20,973 nt of DNA from Chara braunii (lineage: Eukaryota; Streptophyta; Charophyceae; Charales; Characeae): NCBI GenBank assembly GCA_003427395.1, contig BFEA01000284.1:1712931-1733903 (forward strand), in the 5' to 3' direction. The notes under the pieces were generated by a model, which saw only the letters and a list, made by a program, of their open reading frames with translations, was not told the DNA's origin and did not search any database. Positions 9,097-19,474 of the stretch are shown here, piece after piece. Numbering within the stretch: the first letter of the stretch is position 1; every line of letters begins with the position of its first letter. The position numbers and the translations under genes are program-made.

Positions 9097-10044
9097 CATT
9101 CGTCTGAACCTGCCGAACCGAGACGGTGGTGAAGTCATGAGAGCACCGCCTGACACTAAACTTAGCTTTCACGCACTGTCCGTAGGAAAGCTTAAAATCC
9201 AGATCGGAACTCACCACACCGATGCATTAGTGGATGGCGGCGAGGAAATTACCCTCATATGACGGGATTTCGCAACAATCATCGGGTGCACAATAAACAA
9301 GGAGGTAGCAGGGAGTATCAGGGGAGCCGGTGGAGAAATCCCCTTCACTGAGTACATCACCAAATGCGCGGTCCGGGCAGGAGTCCGGGAATCCATCTGG
9401 TCTTTCCAACGGATGACCGTCATGGAAGAAATGGACCATGGCATAATCCTTGGGAGGCCATGGTGCGCCAATGTAGAAATGATTGGCATGCACTTGCATG
9501 ACGGCACGTACATGGTAGACATAGAGGATCCGGTGACTGGTCGCGGAGAACTCCTCCGACTCCTTGGGAATGGAGGGGACCCTCCGAAGGGCAAATTGGC
9601 AACCTGGTCGCTAACATTCGAAGAAAGTGCACGAAAGGGGGCATTCGCACGAATGGAAGGAATGAGGGAAAGGGTAGAAATTATGATTGAGGAGGCTTTT
9701 AGTAAAAAGGAATGGATCAAGATGGGCTTGCCTGTAAAGAAGAGGAGGCCAGAGGACGAGTCCCTAAAAGTTATGGTGGCAGAAAAAGAGTCGGAAGTCG
9801 AACTTGGGGCCAGCCTGCCCAAACTAAAGGAAGACCGGAACGAAACGTCAGAGGTAGTGCTTGAAATCCCAGATTTATTACAACTCGTTAAGGCCATCAG
9901 GTACCACAAAGTGGGGGTGGATCTCGCAGCGCTTGCCAGATTTGAGGATGGGGTTCGAAGGGCTACCGTCTGAATGGAAAGCTAGTCAGCATCCAGCCCC
10001 GCGTCTTGGAGGTAGCAAGGCCAATCCCCCTTGGAGGGGTCTGA
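8972..10044 (+). pseudogene. pro: Retroelement aspartic protease region, broken
   Basis: This is the retropepsin that would cut the Gag-Pol polyprotein. Reading in the frame one base on from gag gives an acidic linker, then VGKLKIQIGTHHTDALVDGG, where the catalytic aspartate codon is 9233-9235, and later GIILGRPWCANVEMIGMHLH, the usual second conserved region of Ty3-type proteases. The active-site triad reads D-G-G instead of D-S/T-G. Lesions: TAA at 9059-9061, TGA at 9260-9262 directly after the active-site segment (CGA to TGA would explain it), and a frameshift near 9966-9971 after which the coding sense continues in another frame (RLNGKLVSIQPRVLEV) to TGA at 10042-10044. It would normally run on into reverse transcriptase; here composition changes sharply at about 10060 and no pol follows on this strand. 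Confidence 0.85.
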
Positions 10045-10489
10045 CCACAGACATGCCCTGCAACTAGTTTTTCATTGTACGTTATTTCTCGCTCTCGACA
10101 ATGTCTTGAAGGCTGCATTTGTAATCTCAAATCTATCTTCCCATTTCATTGAAAAGAACATTCTCGAGCAAAAATTATTTTGGCTTTGTCTCATTTATTA
10201 CTCTTAGGACATCCACTCATTTTCAATATAATTTTTCCTCTCCCCGAAGCTCAGACATAGCCAAATCCACATGCATCCTTCCCGAGTCATTCCTCCCGGC
10301 CTTTCTCAGGTCCTGCCAATTCCGCATGCATCTCATCCTCTGCCTTTTCTTGGCCTTTACTTAATTGACTCTCCATGTGCATTGCTTGGCTCACCCCTCA
10401 GCCACTTCTCATCTTTTTGAGCTTATACGAGCCAATTACACAGCCAATTCTCAGTCTGCCAATTCCTTTCCTGGGTCTATGCAAAGTCA

Positions 10490-10690
10490 ATCACACCAGC
10501 CCTTTCCTTCCTGGCTATCTTGCCAAGCCATTTTCTCAAGTTTATACCATGTCATTTACTCAAGTCTTTTCTGTTCTGGCGTCTTGCCAGGCCCCCTTTT
10601 CTCAAGCCCATACAAAGTCAATTACAATATTTTTTTGTTCCCGCCATCTTGACAGGCCCCTTTTTCCCAAGAGCAATTACAAGTCTTATT
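10490..10690. repeat. Degenerate tandem repeat, about 65 bp x 3
   Basis: A unit containing GGC-x-ATCTTGCCA-x-GCC followed by TTTTCTCAAG and a CAAAGTCAATTAC-like end recurs with its core at about 10513, 10578 and 10643, a steady 65-bp step. Copies differ by substitutions and small indels. No coding meaning is evident. Confidence 0.7.
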
Positions 10691-11539
10691 TTCATGCGTA
10701 TTCATTGGTAGACGGCACACCTTCCCCTCACTCAAAACGCAATTTCCCCATCGCGCGACTGATTCTCACTCGGAGGTACGCAGACCTTTGGCCCGCCGAC
10801 CGCAAGTCAAGGACACAAACCCATCCGCTTCACAAAAGGAAGAGTGATCAGTTCTTCCCCAGCGGACGACGCCTCATCCTTCTATCCGGTCCGACTTTTC
10901 TTCTCTTACGTGGCGAGCACCAATACCAAGGTTCCTCCTCACATCTGCCAGGTAGGTCCAATCCAAGCCTGCCAGGGCCTCGTCTAGCAGTAACACCGTT
11001 CCTCGCGAATCGTTCCTCCCGAGTGGTGGTTTTCTGGATTCCGGCCTCTTCTTTTCAAGAGAGTTGGGACTCTCGATCAATTCGCGAGTGCAGTTACGAA
11101 GTCCTCGCAATTAGTCCCGAAACGGTTGCAATGTTTCGGCAGGGCAGTGTCAATGCCCCGTGGTGGTGGCGAACTCCACCCGGTACCTCGCCCGGCCTCT
11201 CCCCTTGGACAGTGCCGCCCAACTTAGTGCGGGCGGCCGTGGTCCGACCCAAACGGCCATGCCACCCCTCTATGGCGTGGCGTGTGGTTGGAGAGTAGCA
11301 AAATAGACTAGATGAGAATGGTTTCCCTGCCCGTTTGGCTCTCTCGCCCTTTGACGTTTAGGCATTCAACAGGAGGTGCAGTTGGAACTCCCCGACTAGA
11401 GCTCATTGTCGGAGGTGGTTTCGGACGTCCCGCACCGATCCAAGTGGTAGGTGCCTTAGTCCTTTAACCCTCACCCTCTCGAAGAGGAACAGGTCGCGTT
11501 GAGATTTTTTCCCTCAAAGGGATAGAAGTCTTGGGGTCG

Positions 11540-11553
11540 TGGTGCATGCACCA
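11540..11553. repeat. 14-bp perfect palindrome
   Basis: TGGTGCATGCACCA is its own reverse complement. It contains CATGCA, the core of plant RY-type elements, but a single occurrence proves no function. Confidence 0.6.
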
Positions 11554-11924
11554 GTATCCCCCTCTTGCTGAGGCCAAAGACTAAAAAAAAAGAAGTTTCA
11601 TTCCAAGGCTCTTTCCAAGTCCATTTCCAGTTGCCTAGGGTCCCCTGTTTATGCAATGCCTTTTCCAAGGTTCACTTCAATTTCAATGCTCAGTCTCATT
11701 CCCAGGCTCAATCTCAGTCCAGTGTTCATTCTCAGTCCAATACTCAATGCAATATCCCTTCCACGGCTGAGTCCAATATCTCTTCCCATGTCTTTTCCAA
11801 AGCTCAGTTCTTCCAATCTCTTTTCCAAAGTTCCGCTCTTCCAGTTTCATGCATCACAAGCAGCCATGCAAGGGGACCCCAGTGCCAATTCCAGAGAATG
11901 ACCCTTGTCAGGGGCCATTCTAAA

Positions 11925-12076
11925 CAACTTGGTTAAGGTCGTTCTTTCCATCTCCAAGTCGAACAGCCTGGTTAGGCCATTCTTATCCATTGCAATCGGA
12001 CAGCCTGGTTAGGACCATCCTTATCCATTTCAATTGGGCAGTCTGGTTAGGGCCATCCTTGTCCATTGCAATGTTA
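11925..12076. repeat. Tandem repeat, about 38 bp x 4
   Basis: Four adjoining units start at 11925, 11964, 12001 and 12039 (steps 39, 37, 38). Each begins with CAGCCTGGTTAG or a close variant and continues with a CATCCTTATCCATTTCAAT-like part. The first copy is the most diverged. It ends where a GC-richer sequence begins at about 12077. Confidence 0.85.
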
Positions 12077-12599
12077 GCGCCCGAGGGGGTGGGCCTCGAA
12101 GACACGGATCCTATCTCGTCTCGGGGGTTAGAGGGCCGCCATCGTCTTGGGTTTCTACGCATGCTTCTTCCTTTTCCCCATGTCTTTTGTCATTTTTACA
12201 TCTATCCATACATCCGACTTAGCGTCTAGTACTCAGGTTGAGGCTTGCGGCCTCAAGCAGCACTAGCCCGCCCGACCGTTCAACCATTGCGAGGGGTGTT
12301 GCATCATTTCAATGTTTCCCTGCCACTTTTCTGACTTCTCATATACTCGTCAACGGTTTGGACTTGTCTGCGGTAGGTTGGATTAGGCTCCTAGGGAAGA
12401 GGATATCTCTTTACCCATAGGTCCTCTAACCTCTCACAAGGGCTCATGCAATGACTCATTCAGTCCTGGATACACAATTTCAAAGGAAAAACTCTCGCCA
12501 TGACTGCATTTTCCAATGTTCAAGAGTTCACATGCCCCTGCTTATTTCCTCGAGGCAAAGTCAATCATCCCCAAAGTCCGTTTCTTACTACAAAAAAAA

Positions 12600-12960
12600 G
12601 TTCACATTTTCCCCAAAGAAGCGAATACTCATACAAAGTAGCACAAGGCTCCCAACCCTCGCTAGTTTCCTCAAGCCAAAAAGTAGTTTCATTGCAATCC
12701 TTCCCAAAAAGGAGGAGACACAGTTCGAATGTGACGATAACATTACAGACTCGTCTCATCTAGATCCCCCTTGTTTTCCCCTTACTTACTCTTAGCCAAC
12801 GCAACCTGTCACAGTTCTATATCTAAGTGCACTAATCCTTATGTATTTTCCCGAAAAACAACGACTTACACGAAGTAGCACCCATTGCCCAATCTTTAGT
12901 CAAAAGTTGCCTTATTTCAGTCCATTTGACAGAGTTCAAATGCGAAAATCAAAATGGCAG
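12600..12960. repeat. Degenerate duplication, period about 210-235 bp
   Basis: Segments near 12604-12740 and 12843-12950 share the order TTTTCCCC/CGAAA, ACRAAGTAGCAC (12634 and 12869), a TAGTTTCCTCAAG/TAGTCAAAAG stretch and RGTTCRAATGYGA (about 12722 and 12932). Identity is only partial, with indels changing the period. Seen by eye; an alignment would settle it. Confidence 0.4.
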
Positions 12961-13110
12961 TTGTCCCTGCCCAGGTACCAACCCTTCCCAATTTCTAGTT
13001 GCCCCCCCCCCCCATTGCGCCTGCTATTCCCTTAATGTCCAGGTGGTCTGCGTTGAGCCTCTCTCCTTGCGCGATTCTCCCCTTCCTGTTCCATTTGCCT
13101 CTTTGTTTTT

Positions 13111-13644
13111 TTAAACTGGAGGAGTGTCTGTTCCGTGAAGAAGGTTGTTGGGGCTAGATCCTCTCCCCTGCCCAGCTTTTCCCTTGCCTTCATGATCCAT
13201 TGGTAAGATAGTGCCCCATTGATCGAACCAATCACTGAACTCATACCCGAACTCTTCTATCCATTTATCCTTTTTCTCTCCCGGCTGCTCCCCTCTTCCC
13301 CGTTCTTCTCTTGTGGGCGTTGTTACCTCGTCCTCCTCCTCGTCGCTGGTGAGGTCGATGAACTCAACTGGCTCATTCTCCCCCGACCGTTGTCCCTCCT
13401 CTGGGTTCCCCTCTTCGTTGCTGCTAGGATCACTCTCTGACGGCAACTCTATTGGCTCCCCTTCCTTCAGTGGTGATGACCCTCTGGTCCCTTGTTTCCT
13501 GCCCCCTCTGTTTAGCACCAGGTTATGGTCAAACCCCACATATAACTTCCTCTTCCTGGAGCTTGATCCCCCAGCCTGTCTCGATGACTGCCCCTCAGTA
13601 GGCCTATTGATAGCGTTGCTGTCATTTTCATTTCCGAATTTCAT
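13111..13644 (-). CDS. Acidic ORF 3' of pol with a SUMO-interaction-like motif (177 aa)
   Basis: Not recognised as a known family. It lies on the same strand as pol, about 560 bp after the end of the integrase, in the position where LTR elements sometimes carry an extra ORF. The predicted protein is very hydrophilic and probably disordered: a Ser/Arg/Lys-rich start with a nuclear-signal-like SSRKRK (residues 28-33), repeated E/S/P/G-rich stretches, then EFIDLTSDEEEDE (94-106). A V/I-x-D-L-T core followed by Ser and acidic residues is the layout of SUMO-interacting motifs. A more structured aromatic part follows (WIEEFGYEFSDWFDQWG, 128-144) and then a Gly/Lys-rich end. No membrane segment, so it is not an envelope protein. 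The ATG at 13644 is the first of the frame. Its length in an otherwise stop-rich region supports it being real, but homology is untested. Confidence 0.5.
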   Translation of the reverse strand: MKFGNENDSNAINRPTEGQSSRQAGGSSSRKRKLYVGFDHNLVLNRGGRKQGTRGSSPLKEGEPIELPSESDPSSNEEGNPEEGQRSGENEPVEFIDLTSDEEEDEVTTPTREERGRGEQPGEKKDKWIEEFGYEFSDWFDQWGTILPMDHEGKGKAGQGRGSSPNNLLHGTDTPPV

Positions 13645-13740
13645 TTTGCCTGTTGCCGTTTGTTCCTTGCCTAGTCCTGTTCATGCATAATAATCACCAC
13701 AACCCCTCATACACACGCGTTCCCTTCCACTCCCATTTGC

Positions 13741-13931
13741 GGCTTTGGAGGTTTCCCTAGGACTCTTGCTTGCCCCCATATAGTTGGTAGCCCCATTATC
13801 CCTTAGAACCCTCGACACATTGTCCCAACCCATAGNGGCTTTGGAGGTTTCCCTAGGACTCTTGCTTGCCCCCATATAGTTGGTAGCCCCATTATCCCTT
13901 AGAACCCTCGACACATTGTCCCAACCCATAG
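13741..13931. repeat. Exact 95-bp direct duplication around a single N
   Basis: Bases 13741-13835 and 13837-13931 are identical over 95 bp, separated only by N at 13836. This is what unmerged, overlapping contig ends look like and is more likely an assembly artefact than a real duplication. Collapsing it removes 96 bp (32 codons). Confidence 0.9.
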
Positions 13932-14085
13932 GTGCCTCATGTAGGCAGTCCACGACATCACCCCCCCTCCAAAAACTATGATACATTGTCCCAGCCCATA
14001 AGTACTTCGCGTAGACAGTTCCCAGTGTTACCCCACAAAAACTATAATACATTGTCCCGTGTTCCCAGACCCAGTCACAGTTAGC
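13913..14085. repeat. Degenerate tandem repeat, 66-70 bp, about 2.5 copies
   Basis: ACATTGTCCC recurs at 13913, 13983 and 14049. Units share the order ACATTGTCCCA-x-CCCATA, a GTAGRCAGT-like part and a CAAAAACTAT-x-AT end. Read on the minus strand, the unit core is GGGACAATGTAT followed by AGTTTTTG. It lies just 3' of the integrase; related sequence continues into the 95-bp duplication. Likely non-coding. Confidence 0.7.
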
Positions 14086-14199
14086 CCAAGCAGTCTCCCC
14101 ACGTTCCACAAAAGTCAAGACACACAGACGAACAATCCCTGTGGTCATGATCACTTCCACAGGGAGGCAGTCCAGAACTTATAGCAAGCTGCCTGTCTT

Positions 14200-17100
14200 T
14201 CAGGCTGTCAGTTCTGCAGTTTCCCTGTCCTGGGCCTCTTGTAGCCACTGTTCCACCGGATCCCTGCTCAGAAATCTGACCAATCTCTGTCCCGGAAATG
14301 ACCCTCTTATGCTAGTACCATCGAGATCCTCAAGTTCAAATGTGTTCAGTCCCACCCGCTTAGCGATCCTGTAAGGCCCTTTGAATCTTTTTCCTAGTTG
14401 CCCGGACCATGTGCTTTCAAGAGTCGAGTTCCTAACTAACACCTTTTCCCCCACCTGGAGTGGCTCCTTCTGAATGTTCTTAACCTGGTCCCATCTTGCT
14501 TTATCCCTCATTCGGCTGTCCGTCACACAATTGACTACTTCCTCAAGTGCCTCCTCATTTCTGGCAACCTGCTGGCAACGTGCGGTGATTAACTCTTCCG
14601 TGCTCAAGTGTGGGTCGTCATCTAGCTTGTTTCAGGTAGGGACCAAAGCTTCTATCGAAAAATCGATCTCCCTTCCATACTAGAGTTCTGCTGGAATACA
14701 TCCCGTTGTTCTTTTTGGAGTCATGTTCTCGGCGAAAACTGCCTGCTTGAGAAACCGTGGCCAACTTTCTAAATTATTTGCTGCCAACTTTGCGATTATG
14801 TTCTTCAAAGTCTGGTGACCCCTTTCTACTGGTGCATTTGCCTCAGGATGGTAGGGCTCGGTGATCTTGATCGGTACACACAGTGTCCTAAGCCTGTTCA
14901 ACACTTCCTGGTTAACAAATTTTGTCCCATTGTCTGCTATAAACCTGCGCACGAAGGGGTGCTTTAGGTACAAATCTTCCACCCAGTCGGCCACTGCTTT
15001 CCCCGTCTTCTTCTTGAGGGTTGTCGCTTCTACATAGCCACTGAGATTATTCCTTACATCCAAGATGTATCTAAACCCATCCGTTGATACGGGCATAACG
15101 GCAAGGTCGAGGTGAACAAGGTGTCCGGGTCCCAGTACCCGGGTGGGTCTAAGGGGCTCGTAAACCCGTACGGAGCTCCTCTCTTGACATATCAGACACG
15201 TCTGACAGTAGGTTGCGACCATGCCTGCCATTCCTGGCCAGAAATACAGGGGCACAATCTTTGCAAGCGTCTCTTTTGACGACCGGTGACCCCCAGCTAG
15301 TCCATCATGTATTGCCTGAATTATGTCCAGCTGCCTAGACCTCCCACAAACGACGCGTCTAGGCATCATCCCTTCCTCTCTCTTGAACAGGTGGCCATTT
15401 CTTAGGACGTACTTTTCTACTTCCTCCCTTGCCTTGGGACTGACTTCCGTGGGCTGTTTGTTCCCGACAAGCAGCAAGCCGATTTCTTTGAAAACGCCCT
15501 CATACATTTGTATGAGGAAGAATTCCTGTTCGTTCCGATCCGCACCCTGCTCCTCCCGAGTGAGGTTGACTAGGTACTGACACTCCTTTTGCGCCCAGGT
15601 TTCGGCCAATGTCATTACGACGTCCCATCCCCCTTCCACAGTCATTGCCATCAATTCCTCTCCGGCCCCTACTTCTGCTCCCCACGAGTCTTTTTCCTCT
15701 TTACGCCTGATCGTGGTGACTGGTCCTTCCCTGAGTTTTGCAACTACTGCAGGTGCGCCCTTTTCCTGGGTCTGAATCAACAACTGTCCTGTTGTAATTG
15801 CCGGATGTGCCATCTCATTATCCACGACAAGGGTCCCTCCTTCGTACTCCAGGAAGGCGTCAATTGGTTCTGCGTCCTCTACTCCTTCTTGCGTNATACA
15901 AACCCTGCTCAACCCATCTTCCCTATTTCGAAGCCCTGCAATTCGCTCGACCTTATAATCGAATTGCCATATGAAGCCCATCCATTTGCCGACAGTCGGG
16001 TCTATGGGCTTGTAGTTCTTTAGGGCTCCGACAACGTTGGTGGGATCGATCCTTAGGATAAATCGCCTCCCGAACAGGTATGCCTGGAAGGTCTTAAGAC
16101 AATGCAGGATTGCGAATACCTCCTTCTTGAACTGCGAATACCGTCGTTCTGTTGAACTCAAGGTCCTACTTTCAAATCTGATTGGACTTTCTTTGCCCTC
16201 CTCGCTTCTCTGTATCAATACTCCTCCCACTGCCAATGGTCCCCCATCTGTTTCTAAGATGAAGGGCCGCCCTACCTCGTCATTGAAACAGGGTGCTGCT
16301 AACGTGACCTGATCGGACGACAGGATGTCTTTCAGGGTCTGGGCTGCCTCTTCCCTATCCTCTGTCCAATCCATAGTGTCACCTTCCCTAATTCTCGCGC
16401 GGATGGGTTCTGCTATCTTTGCGAAACCTTTGATGAAGATCCTCCAGAACCCAACCACCCCTAGGAAGGCTCGTACTTCCGTCGTGGTACGCAGGGGTGT
16501 CGACCACTGAGAGATCTTATCAGTCTTTGCTGGATCGGGTCTCCTCCCATAAGCTCCACAGTGAAATCCCAGTATGGTTACTTCCGGGACGGCCAGGATG
16601 CTCTTGGGTCCGCTTGCAGTAATGTTGTAGACTAGGAATCGCTGGAGTAAGTCCTTAATATCCTGCAAGTGGTCCCAGACGAACTTCCGCACTTCCGGTT
16701 GTACTTTCGTCTCATCCTTGTATCTTGCGCCTTTCACGGGATTATCATCTATGTAAGGTTCACACTTTTTCGGAAACATATCCCCTGCGACGGCGAGCAT
16801 CCTCCTCTGAGCTTCTGCTACCGCATTTGTGAAGCCCATAGGGGTCACTTGCATCTGCAGCTGTCCTACCGGGGTGTGCATTGCGGTATACGGTCTATCC
16901 CTCGCGTCGAGCGGCAACTGATCATATCCTGAGTACAAGTCTACCAGGAAGTAAATGCTCCGCCCTGCCTGAGATTCTGCCAATAAGTCGGTTTGTGGAA
17001 GCGAGCCTGCGTCCCTAATTGTTACCGCATTGAGCTCTTGCAGGTCCTGGATCCACCTGAGTGTCTTATTGGGCTTTCTGAACACGAACCACTTGTTCGC

Positions 17101-17751
17101 GTAGAAAGATGCGGTGGGTTCAGCCACGAAAGAATCTATTTTGGCTCTAAGCAGGTCGGTGACCTCCGCTGCTATCCCAAACTCGTAGGCGGGCCCTTTA
17201 TCATTCCAATACTCGTGCTGTACGGTGTGGATCCTTACAGGGGGAACTAGCTTTGCATTCAATCGTCCTTTCTGATGATCGTTGAAGGCGAAAACTAAAT
17301 GAAACTCCTGACATGCTTTTCTTATCAACCGAGTTCCTTCCGCTGTTAGAAACCCTTGCACTCCTATTTTCATGGTGTCTGCTACCTCATCTGGTATGCG
17401 ATGCCCTTCCGTTACTCGCCTCTCCCTTATTACCCGCAAGATTTCCTCCTCCTTCTCCATGGCCTCTTCCTTTGACGTTTCTACTAGGATCGAGACCGGC
17501 TTGACCTTCTTGCCTACGGGTTTATACTTTCGCACACTACCTTCGGGGATCGTTCTCCTAAAAAATGAGCTAGTCAACTTGATAAGGAAAAGAGACATCA
17601 AGCTGCTTAAGCTCCTTGATGTGTTGCTAGCTCGCACCTGGAGGAAGCCATGGCGAATGATCCTTATGACATTCGCCGTCAAAATCTTCCTCTTACCACG
17701 GTCCCTTGGGAGGGTGATGGGCTCGTCGTCCTCTCTTTTGTGGGATGACAC
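14200..17751 (-). pseudogene. pol: Pol: reverse transcriptase, RNase H and integrase of a Ty3/gypsy-like element
   Basis: Copies element RNA to DNA and inserts it. Homologous sequence starts at about residue 68 (near 17550); earlier residues look like unrelated translation. RT: LRWIQDLQELNAVTIRDAG (231-249), catalytic D271 in YFLVDLYSGYDQLP, and YIDD (333-336) with D335/D336. RNase H: D502 (LETDGGPLAVGG), E544, D569 and D612 (NREDGLSR). Integrase: zinc finger H815, H822, C852, C855; catalytic D882, D940, E976 with D-x35-E spacing; then the GPY/F module (GKRFKGPYRIAKRVGLNTFE) near 14375. No chromodomain is seen after it. All catalytic residues are kept, but TAG at 14682-14680 (minus strand) and TGA at 14634-14632 interrupt the integrase in an otherwise continuous frame ending at 14200. 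One codon (15895) contains an N without loss of frame. Gag and protease are missing upstream on this strand. Confidence 0.95.
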
Positions 17752-19435
17752 CGGAGGTTGGTGGGAAGCTCTTGGGTATTCGGGAGTTCCAGTGAGAAAG
17801 AGATACAGCTGTGAGACGAACGTTGATGCACAGAGAATGTCACGCGCTCGTTACAAATACATTATTGAGTTTGGGGACGTTACGCAATTCAAAGGAAACC
17901 CGAAACAAAACCTTGACCCCTCCATGCCCTCCCCCGCCTCAAGGGCGGAAACTTAAAGAAGGACCTGAGAAAAGAGTGGGAAAGACAAAAAAAAGAACCC
18001 TGGCAAACTAACTACCCATTCCACCCCACCTCTCTTCCCTATCTGTCCATCACTCCAAAATTCCTACTGACCATGGATTGGTGCGCGATGAGGACATCGC
18101 GAATGAGTGGGGGGAATATGTCAGGACTGGTGAGTCCCGAATAACTTCCCGTCACTCGAGAGGGGCACGATCAGTAGGAAGCCAGAGGTTGCCCAGAGTC
18201 GTCGGGGCCGCCAGACTAGAAATGGGTTGGCTAAGCAGAAAGCGGCTAAGGGACTGTGAGAGAACAGCAGGGGCGACTCCTTCCCCAAGGACGGAGAAGG
18301 ACCGTCGGGAAGTCGGTAGCAACATAGCAGGTGTGCAGCAAGGGAAAGGAAGGAAGTGGGAAGGGGCAGGGCACAAGGCACTGATGCGACGCTGTGGCAG
18401 GAGGGCCAAGGGGACCGCAGGGTAGGAGGGAGCCGGCACCCGGAAACGGAATAGCATGCGGGATGCAATAGGAGCAGGGAGCAAAGATCGCTGTAAGGCG
18501 GAAGGACGTTGGGAATATCAAGGGAAGACGTGGTACAGGTGGACCAAAGTGCCAAGGACCACGTGGGCCTAGACAAGATGGCGGCACCGGCGGGACCACT
18601 AATAGGGCGGGTATCAATAGGATAAAGCGTCAGGAGCCGCGGACGGGGGCCGAAGGTCGGAGCCACCGACGGGGTAGCCCGAAAGAGGGACGCGCGAGAG
18701 CGGGTCGTCACCCAGGGTGATGTTGGACGAAGGGGGGGGGACTAGGAGCAATAAGAAAAGGAGGAGAAGTCGGGCGCTGACAAAAGTTGTCGACGGGAAA
18801 AACGGAGGACACCTGGAGCGACCCAGGGGGATCATGGATCAGATGCAACGACAACAAAAATAAAATAACGTGACACCAGGTGGATGGGACCGTCCGGGCC
18901 AAGGAGCCCGGATGAAAGCGCTAAGTATCACCGCGGCAAGCGTCGGCGGGAGGTGCCGAGGGGAAGAAAAGAGGGAACAGCGGCGGTAAGAGGGGCCGGC
19001 CAGCGGTCCGAGTATCCCGGATCAGCCAGGCCAAGAAAAACGAAGTTCCAAGGGCTCCGCATGGAAAAAGGACTGTCCGGAGAAAATCGGAGCAAGGGGG
19101 TCTCAAACTGGAAGCGACGGCAGCAAAAAGGAGCCCCCTTTGGCCTTGGGGGGTGCAACTACTGCAGTCCGAGGTGCAACGGCCATGTGCCAGCTACAAA
19201 AACAGACCTTGGGTAAAGTCCAACAGCCAGAAAAAAGAGAAATAGTTGTTGGACACTTGTCCCTACAGCAATAAAAGAAAGAGGGAGATAAAAAAGGAGA
19301 AAAGGGGGGGAGAATGAGACTAAGGAGGAGGAATGAGTGGAGGAAAAAGTGCCGCCAGGATGGGACTGCAGCAGTAGGGATGGGCAGGTCCCAATGATGA
19401 CCTCATCCCTCCTAGATCCTAGGAGTGCAGTCTGG
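17752..19435. other. Non-coding region upstream of pol; no supportable gene
   Basis: On the minus strand, where gag and protease should precede pol, no trace of them is found. From about 17960 the plus strand becomes purine-rich again. Overlapping frames on both strands (for example 18121-18711 minus, 18884-19216 plus) are compositionally biased and have no domain I trust. A plus-strand frame ends with a Cys/His cluster (CNYCSPRCNGH, about 19155-19187) that does not fit the CCHC spacing. Function and origin unknown. Confidence 0.55.
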
Positions 19436-19474
19436 ATTGCAGAGATAAGGCCCTTGGGGCATTATCTCTGCAAT
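19436..19474. repeat. Perfect 13-bp inverted repeat, 13-base loop
   Basis: ATTGCAGAGATAA at 19436-19448 and its exact reverse complement at 19462-19474 surround GGCCCTTGGGGCA. This is the strongest of three closely spaced hairpins in what looks like promoter-proximal DNA. Confidence 0.9.

Larger units (their letters stand above)
10045..13110. other. Long pyrimidine-rich non-coding region with degenerate tandem repeats
   Basis: No gene supported. From about 10060 the plus strand is rich in T and C, so the minus strand is purine-rich, like the coding strands of the element genes. The open frames are low-complexity (S, F, P, L or Q-rich) and lack domains. It contains three tandem-repeat blocks (listed separately), a degenerate duplication around 12600-12960, a 14-bp perfect palindrome at 11540-11553 and a GC-rich patch at 11130-11280. 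Lying 3' of the minus-strand pol and acidic ORF, it may be that element's long 3' untranslated region and/or LTR, but no LTR boundary or partner copy was found. Confidence 0.55.

Noticed and set aside
9963-10090. Primer-binding site, polypurine tract or LTR edge at the composition break
   Set aside because: No TG...CA edge, target-site duplication or matching second copy could be found; the break fits a rearrangement junction better.
10375-11298. 307-codon plus-strand frame starting in the T-rich spacer
   Set aside because: Low-complexity composition, spans a 65-bp tandem repeat, no domain, and lies opposite a purine-rich strand where stops are rare on the pyrimidine side.
13681-14160. 159-codon minus-strand frame between pol and the acidic ORF
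   Set aside because: Most of it is translation of the 66-70 bp repeat and of the 95-bp assembly duplication; it has no domain and its length depends on the artefact.
18121-18711. 196-codon minus-strand frame and its overlapping frames
   Set aside because: Ser/Pro/Leu-rich, overlapped by several equally biased frames; explained by purine-rich plus-strand composition.
18884-19216. Plus-strand frame ending with CNYCSPRCNGH, possible Gag zinc knuckle
   Set aside because: Spacing does not fit C-x2-C-x4-H-x4-C, no fourth ligand is present, and no capsid-like region precedes it.
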